From an uncultured Hungatella sp. (GTDB lineage Bacteria > Bacillota > Clostridia > Lachnospirales > Lachnospiraceae): a DNA stretch of 48,753 bases. The position numbers and the translations under genes are program-made. The stretch is taken from assembly GCA_910588325.1 (NCBI GenBank), contig CAJUPP010000019.1, positions 1 to 48,753 on the forward strand. Direction: 5' to 3'. The notes beneath the pieces were generated by a model. The model ran no database searches. It worked only from the letters and a program-made list of their open reading frames with translations, and was not told the origin of the DNA. The stretch's first letter is position 1; the number at the start of each line of letters is the position of its first letter. This document shows, piece after piece, positions 9,147-18,433 of the stretch.

Positions 9147-9978
9147 CTATACCACCTCTTTCCATATGAAGTATCAGGCGAAGGTGCCCGTCCTGTACCC
9201 GGTACAGCACCATATCCTCTCTTATGGCCCTCACATCCTCTTTCACAGAGGCTGTGCCCGTATCCAGGGCCCTGATATAGTACGGGCGGCCGCTGATTTC
9301 GACCTGGGCCAGCTGATTATACCGTCTGAAGCAGTCTCTGGCTTCCTTAAGGGTCATCTGATGTGTGATCGTCAGCTTCTCTTTATCAGGCCGTTTCCAA
9401 TAGGGATATTTTCTGTCCTCCGGCTGTTTTCTCGCCGCATTCCACTCTTCGTCGAAATTCTCCATCATCCGGCGGATCATCCTCTCCGCCCCCTGGGCAC
9501 ACAGAAGATAGATATCGATGCTGTCCATATCCGGCGTTATCTCCACCTTGCAGCTGTCCAGCACTGCTCCCCCGTCAAGCCTGGAGGCGATCTCGTGCAT
9601 GGTGATTCCTGTCTCCTTTAAGTCCCGCTCCATAGCGGCCTCGATAGGATAGTAGCTCCTTCCCACAGGCAGGAGAGAGCTGTGCATGTTGATTCCTCTA
9701 AAGCTCTCCAGTTTTTCCGGCACCGGCAGTATCCGGTTGTATTCCGCCGCAAAAAACAGCCTACAGCCCTCCTCCTCAAAATACCTGTAGGTGGTTTCTT
9801 CCGAAATATCCTCATAGTGTACAGGGATCCCCAGACTCTCTGCCTCCTTTACAATGCGGTATTCCGTAAAATAATCCTCATCATTATGATAGGTATACAG
9901 AGCCAGAATCTCATGGTATTCTGCAAAATAGCGAAAACAAGACAAAAATACATCTGTTCCAAAGTAAACGATCTTCAT
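9136..9978 (-). CDS. Formyltransferase-family protein (methionyl-tRNA formyltransferase-like)
   Basis: The ~280-aa protein begins MKIVYFGTDVF, the Rossmann start of formyltetrahydrofolate-dependent formyltransferases. It has the family's core NMHSSLLPVGRSYYPIEAAM, with Asn-x-His and SLLP, and then TGITMHEIASRLDGGAVL. The C-terminal part (EARDCFRRYNQLAQVEISG) resembles the C-terminal domain of Fmt-type enzymes but is short. Its acceptor is unknown; sugar-nucleotide formyltransferases share this fold, so it need not act on tRNA. I place the start at 9978, where GAGG lies 8 bases upstream. An ATG at 9996 overlaps the transporter stop as TGATG but lacks a ribosome site. It sits between transporter and phosphatase genes in a tightly packed operon. 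Confidence 0.82.
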   Translation of the reverse strand: MKIVYFGTDVFLSCFRYFAEYHEILALYTYHNDEDYFTEYRIVKEAESLGIPVHYEDISEETTYRYFEEEGCRLFFAAEYNRILPVPEKLESFRGINMHSSLLPVGRSYYPIEAAMERDLKETGITMHEIASRLDGGAVLDSCKVEITPDMDSIDIYLLCAQGAERMIRRMMENFDEEWNAARKQPEDRKYPYWKRPDKEKLTITHQMTLKEARDCFRRYNQLAQVEISGRPYYIRALDTGTASVKEDVRAIREDMVLYRVQDGHLRLILHMERGGIDES

Positions 9979-9995
9979 AACATCTGCCTCTTCCA

Positions 9996-11753
9996 TCAAA
10001 TAGTAAGAACCAGAGAATTAAATCCCTGGTAACGCTGATAATAAAATTCTTCTGCCTTCTCCTTCAATACAAGGATTCCCATGGCATCCAGATTGACCCC
10101 TTCTGAAGCCCCCGCCTTCTCAGTCTCCAGGGAAAACGGGTTGAATTTCACGGCGTTATCCCTGAGATGGAATTTAAATTTCCCATCTTCCCCGGCAATG
10201 ACTGTGATCTGGATATAGCCTTTGGCATTTTCCCTGATGCCGTGGGTCAGGATTGCCATGCCTAACTCCTCCAGGGTCATAACCACAAAATACTGCTGCT
10301 TCACGCTTGCCCCCCACTGCTCACAGAAGCCTTCCAGCCCCTGGCATACCTCCGCCAGATCCGCGGCATTTCCCTCTATGGTATACTGGAATACCCGGCT
10401 GGAATCCTCCTCCTCCACCGTGTAACGGGCAATCTTTTTCCAGACCAGGAAGATGACGCAGGTGCTTATCTCCGTAATCGGAAACAGCCACCAAAATTTC
10501 CCTGTTCCAAAGTTGGAAAACAGGATGGTGCAGGGCAGCAGAATGGCAATGCCTCTCATGGTTTCAATCAAAAACGGGGCAAGAAACTTCTCGCAGGACT
10601 GGTAATAATTGCAGGTAAGAATGCTGATGCCGGCAAAGAATGCTCCCAGCCCATAGATTCGCAGGGCTCCCATGGCAGCGGCCTGGGTGGCCCCGTCCCG
10701 GATTCCGAACAGCAGGCAGAAATACCTGGGGAACAGGACCACAAGGCTGATCATCAGGCTTCCTGCCAGAATACCGGACAGAAAGCCCAGAATCGCGGCA
10801 TATCTTCTCCCGCGATAGTTATGCTCCCCGTGGTAGGTGGACAGAATGGGCTGCATGGCCCTGGCTGTGCCCTCATAAAGATACAGAATCAGGTAGGAGG
10901 TATTCTGTACCAGGTCAAACACTGCCACACCGCTTTCGCCGCTCATCCGTATCAGTATATTGTTGCAGATAAGGAAAAATATCATCTGGTACAAATACTG
11001 GACTGAGGTTGCCATGCCGTCACGCATGCAGGACAGGATAAGTCCCATGCTTTCCCTTCCAGGCAGTTCCATATGTAAATGGTGCTCTCTCTTCCATAGG
11101 CCTCCTAAGTAGATGGATATGGTTATCACCTGTCCCAGAGCCGTAGAAAGAGCCGCTCCCCTTGTTCCCATATTCATTCCCAGCACCAGAAAGATGTTCA
11201 GCGCAATATCGCAGATATTGCCTGTCACAGAGCCGATGCCTGCAATTTTCTGACAGCTGTCGTTGCGCAGAAAATAGTTGAGAATATTGGACAGATAAAA
11301 CAGGGGCGCCGCCCCCAGAAGTATCTGCAGATAATCCCTGGTTGAGTAAAACAGGGCGCCGTCCTCTCTGACCGTGCCTAAAAGCCCCAGAAGCTGTGTG
11401 ATAAACAGATTGCCGAAAACCGCTGTTGACAGGCTGCACACAGCCGCTCCCAGCAAAATAGCGCTGAAAACCTTTTTCGCCTTTGCCTCCTGCCCGTTGC
11501 TTAACAGTGTGGAAAACTGAATGGAGCCTCCCAGCCCTAATCCATGAGCCACCATACAGTTGATCATGTACACCGGAAGAATCAGGCTGATGGCTGCAAG
11601 GCCTGTGGCCCCCATCCTCTGGCCCACCACCACCGCATCCGCCATATCGCTTAAGGCCCAGCCTGCACTGGACAGCATGGCAGGCCACCAAAGTTTATAA
11701 TACATAGGCCCGGTGAAACGGTCCTTCCCTGTTTTCCATATCTGATGCTTCAC
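9996..11753 (-). CDS. MATE-family transporter fused to a degenerate RsbW-like ATPase domain
   Basis: Residues 1 to ~440 are a polytopic membrane protein of the MATE/MOP type, with ~12 hydrophobic helices, a start like WWPAMLSSAGWALSDMADAVVVGQ and two similar halves. Residues ~450-585 look like a cytosolic HATPase_c domain of the RsbW/SpoIIAB kind: a FQYTIEGNAADLAEVCQGLE start, EELGMAILTHG at the N-box, LRDNAVKFNPF at the G1 box and a terminal NSLVLTI strand. The N-box asparagine appears to be replaced by alanine and the glycine-rich G2 loop is weak (DAMGILVLKEKA), so ATP binding may be lost. MATE proteins normally end after the membrane part. The stop codon touches the next gene. Role inferred: a membrane tether or sensor for a partner-switching circuit. 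Confidence 0.87.
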   Translation of the reverse strand: MKHQIWKTGKDRFTGPMYYKLWWPAMLSSAGWALSDMADAVVVGQRMGATGLAAISLILPVYMINCMVAHGLGLGGSIQFSTLLSNGQEAKAKKVFSAILLGAAVCSLSTAVFGNLFITQLLGLLGTVREDGALFYSTRDYLQILLGAAPLFYLSNILNYFLRNDSCQKIAGIGSVTGNICDIALNIFLVLGMNMGTRGAALSTALGQVITISIYLGGLWKREHHLHMELPGRESMGLILSCMRDGMATSVQYLYQMIFFLICNNILIRMSGESGVAVFDLVQNTSYLILYLYEGTARAMQPILSTYHGEHNYRGRRYAAILGFLSGILAGSLMISLVVLFPRYFCLLFGIRDGATQAAAMGALRIYGLGAFFAGISILTCNYYQSCEKFLAPFLIETMRGIAILLPCTILFSNFGTGKFWWLFPITEISTCVIFLVWKKIARYTVEEEDSSRVFQYTIEGNAADLAEVCQGLEGFCEQWGASVKQQYFVVMTLEELGMAILTHGIRENAKGYIQITVIAGEDGKFKFHLRDNAVKFNPFSLETEKAGASEGVNLDAMGILVLKEKAEEFYYQRYQGFNSLVLTI

Positions 11754-11854
11754 TTTTTAAAACCTGCCTTTCTGCTCTTTCCTTTTTCCTTGTACCAGTA
11801 TATCCTATGCACAGCCGATATCCCTCTGTACCTGCATGCAGCCAATGCCCTAAG

Positions 11855-12151
11855 TCACTGAATCGTCAGAATATCGCTGAAGCCTGTCACCTCAAACACT
11901 TCCATAATCACCTCATTGACATGACGGATGCACATGCTTCCCTGCTTGTTCATGATCTTCTGGGAAGCCAGAAGTACTCTTAAGCCTGCAGAAGACACGT
12001 ACTCCAGCTTCTCAAAGTCAAAAACCAGCTCTTTGACGCCATCTATAGAACCCTTTACCTCCGCCTCCAGGGCCGGTGCAGTCATGGTATCCAGCCTGCC
12101 CTCCAACGAAAGCACCATCTTATCATTTTCTCTGGTCTTTACAATATTCAT
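11855..12151 (-). CDS. STAS-domain anti-sigma factor antagonist
   Basis: A full 98-aa single-domain STAS protein of the SpoIIAA/RsbV type. The phosphorylatable serine is in YVSSAGLRVL, preceded by the LVFDFEKLE strand; the C-terminus (VFEVTGFSDILTIQ) is typical. In this family the unphosphorylated form binds an anti-sigma kinase, and a SpoIIE-type phosphatase reactivates the phosphorylated form. It is clearly paralogous to the STAS protein at 34750-35049 (shared GR-DT, SSAGLR-LL, VF--TGF--LTI). GGGAGAG precedes the ATG. It lies 30 bases after the LuxR-type regulator and 101 bases before the MATE-RsbW fusion. Confidence 0.95.
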   Translation of the reverse strand: MNIVKTRENDKMVLSLEGRLDTMTAPALEAEVKGSIDGVKELVFDFEKLEYVSSAGLRVLLASQKIMNKQGSMCIRHVNEVIMEVFEVTGFSDILTIQ

Positions 12152-12181
12152 TCTGTTTAACTCTCCCTTCCTGAATCTCCA

Positions 12182-14575
12182 TCACAAAAGCTTCCAGTTC
12201 CTTGCCTCATTGACCGCAGCTGCTTTGCTGGTAACCCCCAGCTTCTTATACGTCTCATGGCTGTGATATTTTACCGTACTGACTGTGATACCCAGAATCT
12301 TTGCAATCTTTTCCGTGGAATATCCCTCTGCCTGAAGACGCAGAACCTTCAGGGCATTGGAGGACAGGGTAATCTTTTGTTCTGTCTGTTCTTTCAGATA
12401 CGAAGGATAAAAGGCTGCAACTTTGTCGCACTCCTCCATAACCTGTCTTTTATAGGCTCTGTCCTCCCATTTAAAGCTTCCGGATTTCAGCAGCTTTAAG
12501 ACACCGCTTCCCTCTCTGGAAAGCAGACGGACAAAATGATACTCCTCCGCCATGGTAATGCACTGCTGCAGTTCCTCCTGCCAGGTTTTGTTCCCGTCTC
12601 TCTCCAGGGCTATGGCAAGAAGCATGCGTGCTTCCATCTCTATATAAGTCCTGTGCATGTTCTGGGCATAATACAGCAGGCGGTGAAGCAGGCCCTCGGC
12701 CTGGTCGTATCTTCCATTATATATGTAGATACGCACCTTCGTTAAATACCGGAACCGTTCCATAATACAGAACTCTGCATTTTCATCAGGAGCCTCCTTC
12801 TGCCATTCCTGAATCTCCTTGGTTCTGCCCCGGTACAGCGCAAAACGGCATTTTAAAGCCCTGATATTAAGAAGCAGATGAGGAGCAGTTTCCTTTACCC
12901 TCTGCTCAAAGCTTTCCAGCATCTCCATGGCATCCTCTGCGTAGCCGTTCATGAGAGACAGCTGAGCTAAAATATTTACCGCCACAAAGCTCTGTTCCGG
13001 CTTTCCTGCGGTCTCTGCCTGGATTCTTCCTCTCTCCGCCAGAGAAGAAACTTCATAATTGTCTCTGCCTTTCTCAAAAAAGCTTTCCGCCAGCGCCAGA
13101 TTCACCACTGCCTTGCCGTATTTTCCCAGAGCCAGCTCTACCACTCTCCCGATGCCTGCTGCCAGCTCCTTATCATGCTTGCTCCACTGGCAGAAATCCT
13201 TCCCTCCGTTCATCTGAGAAGGCAGGTTGCTGGTGACGGAGAATTCCGGAAGCACAACCTTCCTTTCCTTTATGATGGAGCCGGCATATTTCATGATATC
13301 TGCCAGCCCTGCGATTCCCCTGTGAGGCAGCCCGATATCCAGATACAACAGCATGCTTCTTGCTTCCTTTTTGGCGCTTCCTGTCTGTCCGGCCTCATAC
13401 TCCTCCAGAATATGGTACCACCGCTCACTCTCCTCCTTATTCATGAGAATGGAATAGAGCATGCTCATTCCTGCAATCAGCACCCCGCTCTGTCTTATCT
13501 CATCCTCGCCCAGAGCCATATAGTATCTGCGCAGTTCAAAATAATGGCCGGCGGAAGGGTTTTTCCTTGCGTTATCAATAAGAATCCGGGAAATGCTTGT
13601 CTTGTCATGGCAAAGCTCATAGAGCTCCAGTGCCTTTAGAACCTGCCCTCTCTGCTCATAGCAGCGGCCGGCATTGTAGTACAGCTTCCTGATGGTATCC
13701 TCGTTCCTGGTACGTTTCAGCCTTCTTAAAAGGGTCCTTCCCAAAGGCCGGCGGAAGGAATAGAAGCTGCCCTCCTTCAAAAAGAAATTTCCGGCCTCCA
13801 CCGCCTTTATAATAAGCTGCTGCGCATCCTTTCTTCCGGTAATCATCTGTGCCATCTGAAAGTCAAACTTATCCACTACCGCCAGCTCTGCTAAAAATTC
13901 CTGAAGCTGTTCATCCCATTGGTCACAGACATAGGTCTCCAGAAAATCCCAGGCATCCCTTGCCACCTGCTCCAGGCATCTGCGCTCCAGCCCTTCCTGA
14001 TCCGAATCCACAGTTCCCTTCTGCCCATAACCGGCCCGTGCCATCTCCATAGCCACCAGCTTGGCAAATATGGGAATCCCCTCTCCCATACGCCATATAA
14101 GCTCTACGGTTTCCTCTGTCATATGGACATCCCATGCCTCAAAGTACATTCCCTGCTCTTCTATGGTGAAATACAGCTCTTTCTCCTCAACCACACAGAA
14201 TACATGGTGGATATACAGAGGCGCCAACCACCGGGGCACCTGGCATCTGGCAATGAGAATCAGCCATACATTTTTCTGCTCCATCAAACGGTCCAGCACG
14301 GGATACAGCTCCTTCTGAGCCTCTGGATCATCCAGCCTGTGAAGGTCATCTATTACAACAATATGCTGTTTATCATCCTCCTCATACACCAGCTGCTGCG
14401 CACAGACAGAGCCCCCGCTGTAATACTCATAAGCTCTTCGTCCCAGAAAATCCCTTACCAGAGACGTCTTCCCCGTCCCCGTAACGCCATAGATATAAGC
14501 TGTCTGATTGCTTCCCTGAGCCGTCTTAAGCTTTTTCGCGGCTTTTTTAGGGCGTAGATAAATAGCATCCTGCAT
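12182..14575 (-). CDS. MalT-like STAND ATPase with LuxR-type DNA-binding domain
   Basis: The 797-aa regulator has an N-terminal P-loop ATPase (Walker A GVTGTGKTSLVRDF at ~30-43, Walker B HIVVIDDLHRL at ~72-82). A long helical sensor of TPR-like repeats (~330-700) follows. The C-terminal LuxR/GerE helix-turn-helix contains AEGYSTEKIAKILGITVSTVKYHSHETYKKLG. Proteins of this design (MalT, Lachnospiraceae LuxR-STAND) activate transcription when a ligand opens the ATPase. The ligand is unknown. It starts 13 bases after the calpain gene stop, with AAAGGA before the ATG, so it is co-transcribed with the putative toxin. It is the best candidate in the window for a DNA-binding regulator of the injection-system island. 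Confidence 0.93.
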   Translation of the reverse strand: MQDAIYLRPKKAAKKLKTAQGSNQTAYIYGVTGTGKTSLVRDFLGRRAYEYYSGGSVCAQQLVYEEDDKQHIVVIDDLHRLDDPEAQKELYPVLDRLMEQKNVWLILIARCQVPRWLAPLYIHHVFCVVEEKELYFTIEEQGMYFEAWDVHMTEETVELIWRMGEGIPIFAKLVAMEMARAGYGQKGTVDSDQEGLERRCLEQVARDAWDFLETYVCDQWDEQLQEFLAELAVVDKFDFQMAQMITGRKDAQQLIIKAVEAGNFFLKEGSFYSFRRPLGRTLLRRLKRTRNEDTIRKLYYNAGRCYEQRGQVLKALELYELCHDKTSISRILIDNARKNPSAGHYFELRRYYMALGEDEIRQSGVLIAGMSMLYSILMNKEESERWYHILEEYEAGQTGSAKKEARSMLLYLDIGLPHRGIAGLADIMKYAGSIIKERKVVLPEFSVTSNLPSQMNGGKDFCQWSKHDKELAAGIGRVVELALGKYGKAVVNLALAESFFEKGRDNYEVSSLAERGRIQAETAGKPEQSFVAVNILAQLSLMNGYAEDAMEMLESFEQRVKETAPHLLLNIRALKCRFALYRGRTKEIQEWQKEAPDENAEFCIMERFRYLTKVRIYIYNGRYDQAEGLLHRLLYYAQNMHRTYIEMEARMLLAIALERDGNKTWQEELQQCITMAEEYHFVRLLSREGSGVLKLLKSGSFKWEDRAYKRQVMEECDKVAAFYPSYLKEQTEQKITLSSNALKVLRLQAEGYSTEKIAKILGITVSTVKYHSHETYKKLGVTSKAAAVNEARNWKLL

Positions 14576-14588
14576 ATGGTTTCCTTTC

Positions 14589-17057
14589 TTATCCCACTGC
14601 GCCGAATTGGTCGTAACGGGTCATAAATTCGTTGAGTTCAAGCAGAAAAATCCCATGGTTTCCGTCGCCTTCTTCCATTCTCTCCACTTTTCCACCCTCC
14701 CCTTCCCGGTAAGCCCGGACTACCCGGCTCCATGGATTCCGCAGTTTCACGTATCTGTAGCTGCCTATCTGTTTCACCCCCATAAGCGTATAGGCATGAG
14801 AGGAAGCCAGACCGTCTTCCAGGCCTTCCCCGTTTAAGCCGCCTTCCCTGCTGAGCAAAAAGTTATTCCGTGTGGAGGTTGTCTGAAACTTCCCCTGTCT
14901 GCCTGCCTCCTCAATCTGATCATATACGCTTATTGCCCGTTCTGTATACTTGCCGCTGAAAGAAGCGTGTTCCAGGACATCCTTTCCATGTTCCTCATAA
15001 AACTGTTTGATGGCAAGAAAATGCTGCTCTTCATACCTGAGAATCTGATCCAGTTCATCCGGCTCTGCCTTTCCTTCCGCTTCCTTCCAGCCATTTTCTT
15101 TAAGGCCTGCCAGCCTCGCTTCCTTAATCTTCATCTCCGCCAGCTTTTTCTGTGATTCCTCGTGCTTCTGAACCAGATCCCGCAGCTGTCTCTCTGGTTT
15201 CACCACAATAGAGGTTTTGATTCTTTCATCCTCCAGCTTCTTTTTTACATTCTCCAGACGTTTAGCCTCTCTTTTGCTCAGCCCTCTGTCATCTCGCTGC
15301 TTCTCCAGAGCCGCCTTCTGCTTCTCCAGAGCCGCCACAATGCTTCTGGCCCCATCGATTGCCGGTTTTGCGGCCTGCAGCTCCAGAGTCTGCTTCTGCA
15401 GGTTCTGAGGATATGCCGCTGCCTCTGCTTCCAGCTGCCTTATCCTTTCTCTCTGCCTTTCCAGCTGCTTCTCCCGGTACTGCTCTACGGTAAGGCTGTT
15501 TAAAAATGCCTGGGCATCCTCAACAGTTCCGGCATAAATATTCATGCCTGAAAAGGTCTCAAAATACGTTCCCATAGCCTTGATCAGCAAACGTTCCTCT
15601 TCCTTGGTGGATTCGGTTATCCCCAGCATACTCTTCTGTATCTCAATCATCCGGGGCTGTCTTCCCTCGCTGGTGGCACCTATTTGTTTCCGCTGGTAGT
15701 CAACCATGGCCATAGCCAGATCCTCAGCCTGCCTGTCTGAAGAAATATCCAGTCCAATATCTTCTTTCTCCTGTCCGGTGATACGGCGGAGAAACACGCT
15801 TGAGAAGCCGCCGGCTATGCTGCTGTAGTCATCCGCCGGCTTTGTTTCATCATGAAAGCCTGAGAGCGTATAAGCCTTCTCAATCATCTGTACCCACAGA
15901 GCGCCTTTGGCAAAGGGCTCCTTTTGTTCCTCATATTCCCCGGGAACCCTCTTGGAAACGGTTATATAGTGGGGCACCACAGGCCCCTGTACCCATCTTC
16001 CCTGGGGGTTTTTCTCTCTCCAGTCATACAGGCGGACTGTGACACTTCCGTCTCCGTTATCCTTCATACAGTCTTTTATCCACTGCGGACTTTTATCCAC
16101 AAGGGCAGACAGCGCAGACAGAAGATAACAGTCTCCCACCCTTCCCTGGGCGATGTCATTGATTGACGGCTCATGGGGAAAAAGGGGCTCTTTTATGGGA
16201 ACCTTCTTCATACTAAGAGTTTTTCCCTTCATCTTCATCTTTGCGTTCCGGCAGTCGTGTATTCTTTCTTTTGTTTCTCCCTCTGGAATCTTTAAGTATC
16301 CGCTGGTATCCAGATCAAAATACCCTTTGTACAGTGACAGAACCTCCCACTCCCTTCTGAGCATTTTCCCCTCCTGGGTGTCCTTCTTCTCCTCCTTCTT
16401 TGCCTTCTTTTTCATATCCTGCACCTGCCTGTCAAGCTCTGACAGAATCTGGCCCAGCAGCTCTCTCTCCTTAAAAACCAGTTCCTTTCTGTCCGTCTTG
16501 TACAAATCCCCTGTCACGTCCAGCTTCGCATACTCTTCTATCTGTCTTGACAGGTTCTGAAAGGCTTTGCTGAAGCCTGCATTTCTATCCGCCTTTACAA
16601 TGTCCAGAAGATTTTGTTTAAAGCCTTTTCTCTGTATGTCAGAATACGTGTTTGTGCGTTCTTCCTCTGTCAGTTCCCCCACACGCTTTCCCTGGCGCTG
16701 ATTCTGTGTGGTCTGCCCAGGCGTGCTATCTCCACCTCCTGCATATCCCCTCTGCAGGGACTGTTCCCGGCGGCTCTGATGCTCTCTTTCCTCCTGCCCC
16801 TGTTCTTCCTTCTGCTCCTGTACCAGTTCCCGCCTTGTGCCAGACTTTGAAGAGCGGGACAGCCTTTTTTTCGCCGGAGCTTCCGGAACAGGAAGAGGCG
16901 GACCTCCTTTGGAAACGGCTTTTTCAGAGACCTTTTCTCCTGCCGTCTCTCTGTCAAAATAACCAGTACTCTGCTCTGTCTGCTGGTTTTCCGTCTGAAT
17001 CAGGATAGTCTCCTGCTTCTGGCGCACAAGCGTCTCTCCCCCTGCTCCTCTTCCCAT
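14589..17057 (-). CDS. Calpain-family cysteine protease, probable injected toxin
   Basis: The ~822-aa protein carries a complete C2 (calpain) catalytic set: Gln and Cys in DIAQGRVGDCYLLSAL (Cys at about residue 310), His in SSHAYTLMGV (~754) and Asn in LRNPWS (~774). The two halves of the protease core are split by a ~300-residue coiled-coil insert (~520-680, rich in K/E/R/Q/A). The N-terminal ~130 residues are polar, Q/E-rich and disordered, with a GGPPLPVPEAPAKKR patch shared with the decayed neighbour at 18430-18896. No signal peptide. I prefer the ATG at 17057 (GAGAGG upstream) over the GTG at 17063. It lies 14 bases downstream of the GNAT-chaperone fusion. A cargo role for the CIS is inference; the protease fold is well supported. 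Confidence 0.88.
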   Translation of the reverse strand: MGRGAGGETLVRQKQETILIQTENQQTEQSTGYFDRETAGEKVSEKAVSKGGPPLPVPEAPAKKRLSRSSKSGTRRELVQEQKEEQGQEEREHQSRREQSLQRGYAGGGDSTPGQTTQNQRQGKRVGELTEEERTNTYSDIQRKGFKQNLLDIVKADRNAGFSKAFQNLSRQIEEYAKLDVTGDLYKTDRKELVFKERELLGQILSELDRQVQDMKKKAKKEEKKDTQEGKMLRREWEVLSLYKGYFDLDTSGYLKIPEGETKERIHDCRNAKMKMKGKTLSMKKVPIKEPLFPHEPSINDIAQGRVGDCYLLSALSALVDKSPQWIKDCMKDNGDGSVTVRLYDWREKNPQGRWVQGPVVPHYITVSKRVPGEYEEQKEPFAKGALWVQMIEKAYTLSGFHDETKPADDYSSIAGGFSSVFLRRITGQEKEDIGLDISSDRQAEDLAMAMVDYQRKQIGATSEGRQPRMIEIQKSMLGITESTKEEERLLIKAMGTYFETFSGMNIYAGTVEDAQAFLNSLTVEQYREKQLERQRERIRQLEAEAAAYPQNLQKQTLELQAAKPAIDGARSIVAALEKQKAALEKQRDDRGLSKREAKRLENVKKKLEDERIKTSIVVKPERQLRDLVQKHEESQKKLAEMKIKEARLAGLKENGWKEAEGKAEPDELDQILRYEEQHFLAIKQFYEEHGKDVLEHASFSGKYTERAISVYDQIEEAGRQGKFQTTSTRNNFLLSREGGLNGEGLEDGLASSHAYTLMGVKQIGSYRYVKLRNPWSRVVRAYREGEGGKVERMEEGDGNHGIFLLELNEFMTRYDQFGAVG

Positions 17058-17071
17058 ATCCACCTCTCACT

Positions 17072-18433
17072 TTATGAAAAAAATTCTTTTTCAAACTGCC
17101 TGATACCATCCAAAAACAGTCCCGTTACCACGGTGATTGTCTTTGAATCCGCAACGCCTCCAACTTCCGGCACCGCCCATCTGATAAACACCTGTCCGCT
17201 GTCCATGTCAGGGATTGCCGACACAAAGCGGCTTCTCAAGTTAAATCTCTGGCATGCCAGAGCCAGGGCAAAAAATTCTTTTTCTCCCTTCGGCACCTGA
17301 TACAGCAGGTTCAGCACGAATTTATCCTCCCCGGCCGGCGCTGCAAGGGCATAGGCTAGGAGGATATTTTTCCCTTCTATGTCCGCCTGGATACCGGGAT
17401 AAGCCTCCGGCTCCGGATACCGTATGGAATGGGCAATGCCCATATCATCAAGAACCGCCGAGAGGCCGTTGAGCCTGGGGATAAGATTGACCTCTCCCAG
17501 AGGGTCATATTCTACCTGTCTGTCCGGATCCTCCGCCCTCCATACGCTGGTCCTCATGGTTTCCATCCTGATTTTCTCCTCATGCCCCCTGCACAGGTGC
17601 TCCGCCAGCTGCCTTCCGGAATCCGTGGCGGCGGCAAAGCAGAGAATCTTATCCTCATACCTGGGAAGCAGGCTTAACAGGGCCGCCCTTAAAAGGGCCG
17701 GGAGGGCCTTCACCGCTTTCTTCTCCGAATACAGAACCGCCAGATAGATAGAATCATCCTCCAGATGGCTGCAGATGACAAACCCATCGGCCGTCCCCTT
17801 ATTCATGTACAAAAAGCTGTTCTCCTCCAGCAAAGCTCCCCCTGCCTGTCTGGGAGAAAAGGACTGGGGAAGGTCATTGCAAAACCGGCGGAGCCAGCGG
17901 ATCTTCTGCTCCTCCGGCATCTCCCTCATGGCAATAATCTCGCCTTCCGTCAAAGGGAAGGATTTTTTAAGCAGATCCAAATCCTGCACATGGCGGACTG
18001 GGACATAGTAAATCTGATTCCCCTCCGCCTCTGTCTGAAAACCGCACCGAAAAAGAAACAACTCCATCTCCCCCATCTTGGGATAGGGATATTCGATTCT
18101 CAGCCGCCGGGTTCCCTGTCCGGCTTTTGACACAAAGCCCTGGAGAGCCCTGACCAGTTCTGTTCCCATTCCCATCCGCCGGTATTCCGGCTCCACGTAA
18201 ACAGACAGAACCCGTATATCTCCTTCCTCCAGAGTTGACACGGCTGCCCCGCAGCCCTGACCGTCCCAGGCGACAATTCCCACAGCATTCATGCCTTTTT
18301 GGAATAATACTTTCTTGAACGTGTCCGGTATGCAGCGGGAAAACAGCTGCTGGTTTTCCCGGGTAATTTTTACTAACCTTTTCTCATTATTCTTCATCTT
18401 TTCCTGCTCTCGTTCTTTCTTTTCCTCTGTCAT
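17072..18433 (-). CDS. Tandem GNAT acetyltransferase fused to a chaperone-like domain
   Basis: Three parts are visible in this 453-aa protein. Residues ~15-130 are a GNAT domain with the acetyl-CoA loop in VEPEYRRMGMGTELV. Residues ~140-295 look like a second, degenerate GNAT domain, alike in order and spacing to the second half of the 294-aa protein at 24974-25858. Residues ~310-450 align with the whole 142-aa protein at 18929-19357 (LIPRLNGLSAVLDDMGI against LMPKLTALSERLEDMGI), which resembles YbjN/secretion-chaperone folds. ATG overlaps the upstream pseudogene stop; an alternative start lies at 18397. It directly precedes the calpain gene, so it may acetylate or escort that protein. That role is inferred. 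Confidence 0.8.
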   Translation of the reverse strand: MTEEKKEREQEKMKNNEKRLVKITRENQQLFSRCIPDTFKKVLFQKGMNAVGIVAWDGQGCGAAVSTLEEGDIRVLSVYVEPEYRRMGMGTELVRALQGFVSKAGQGTRRLRIEYPYPKMGEMELFLFRCGFQTEAEGNQIYYVPVRHVQDLDLLKKSFPLTEGEIIAMREMPEEQKIRWLRRFCNDLPQSFSPRQAGGALLEENSFLYMNKGTADGFVICSHLEDDSIYLAVLYSEKKAVKALPALLRAALLSLLPRYEDKILCFAAATDSGRQLAEHLCRGHEEKIRMETMRTSVWRAEDPDRQVEYDPLGEVNLIPRLNGLSAVLDDMGIAHSIRYPEPEAYPGIQADIEGKNILLAYALAAPAGEDKFVLNLLYQVPKGEKEFFALALACQRFNLRSRFVSAIPDMDSGQVFIRWAVPEVGGVADSKTITVVTGLFLDGIRQFEKEFFS

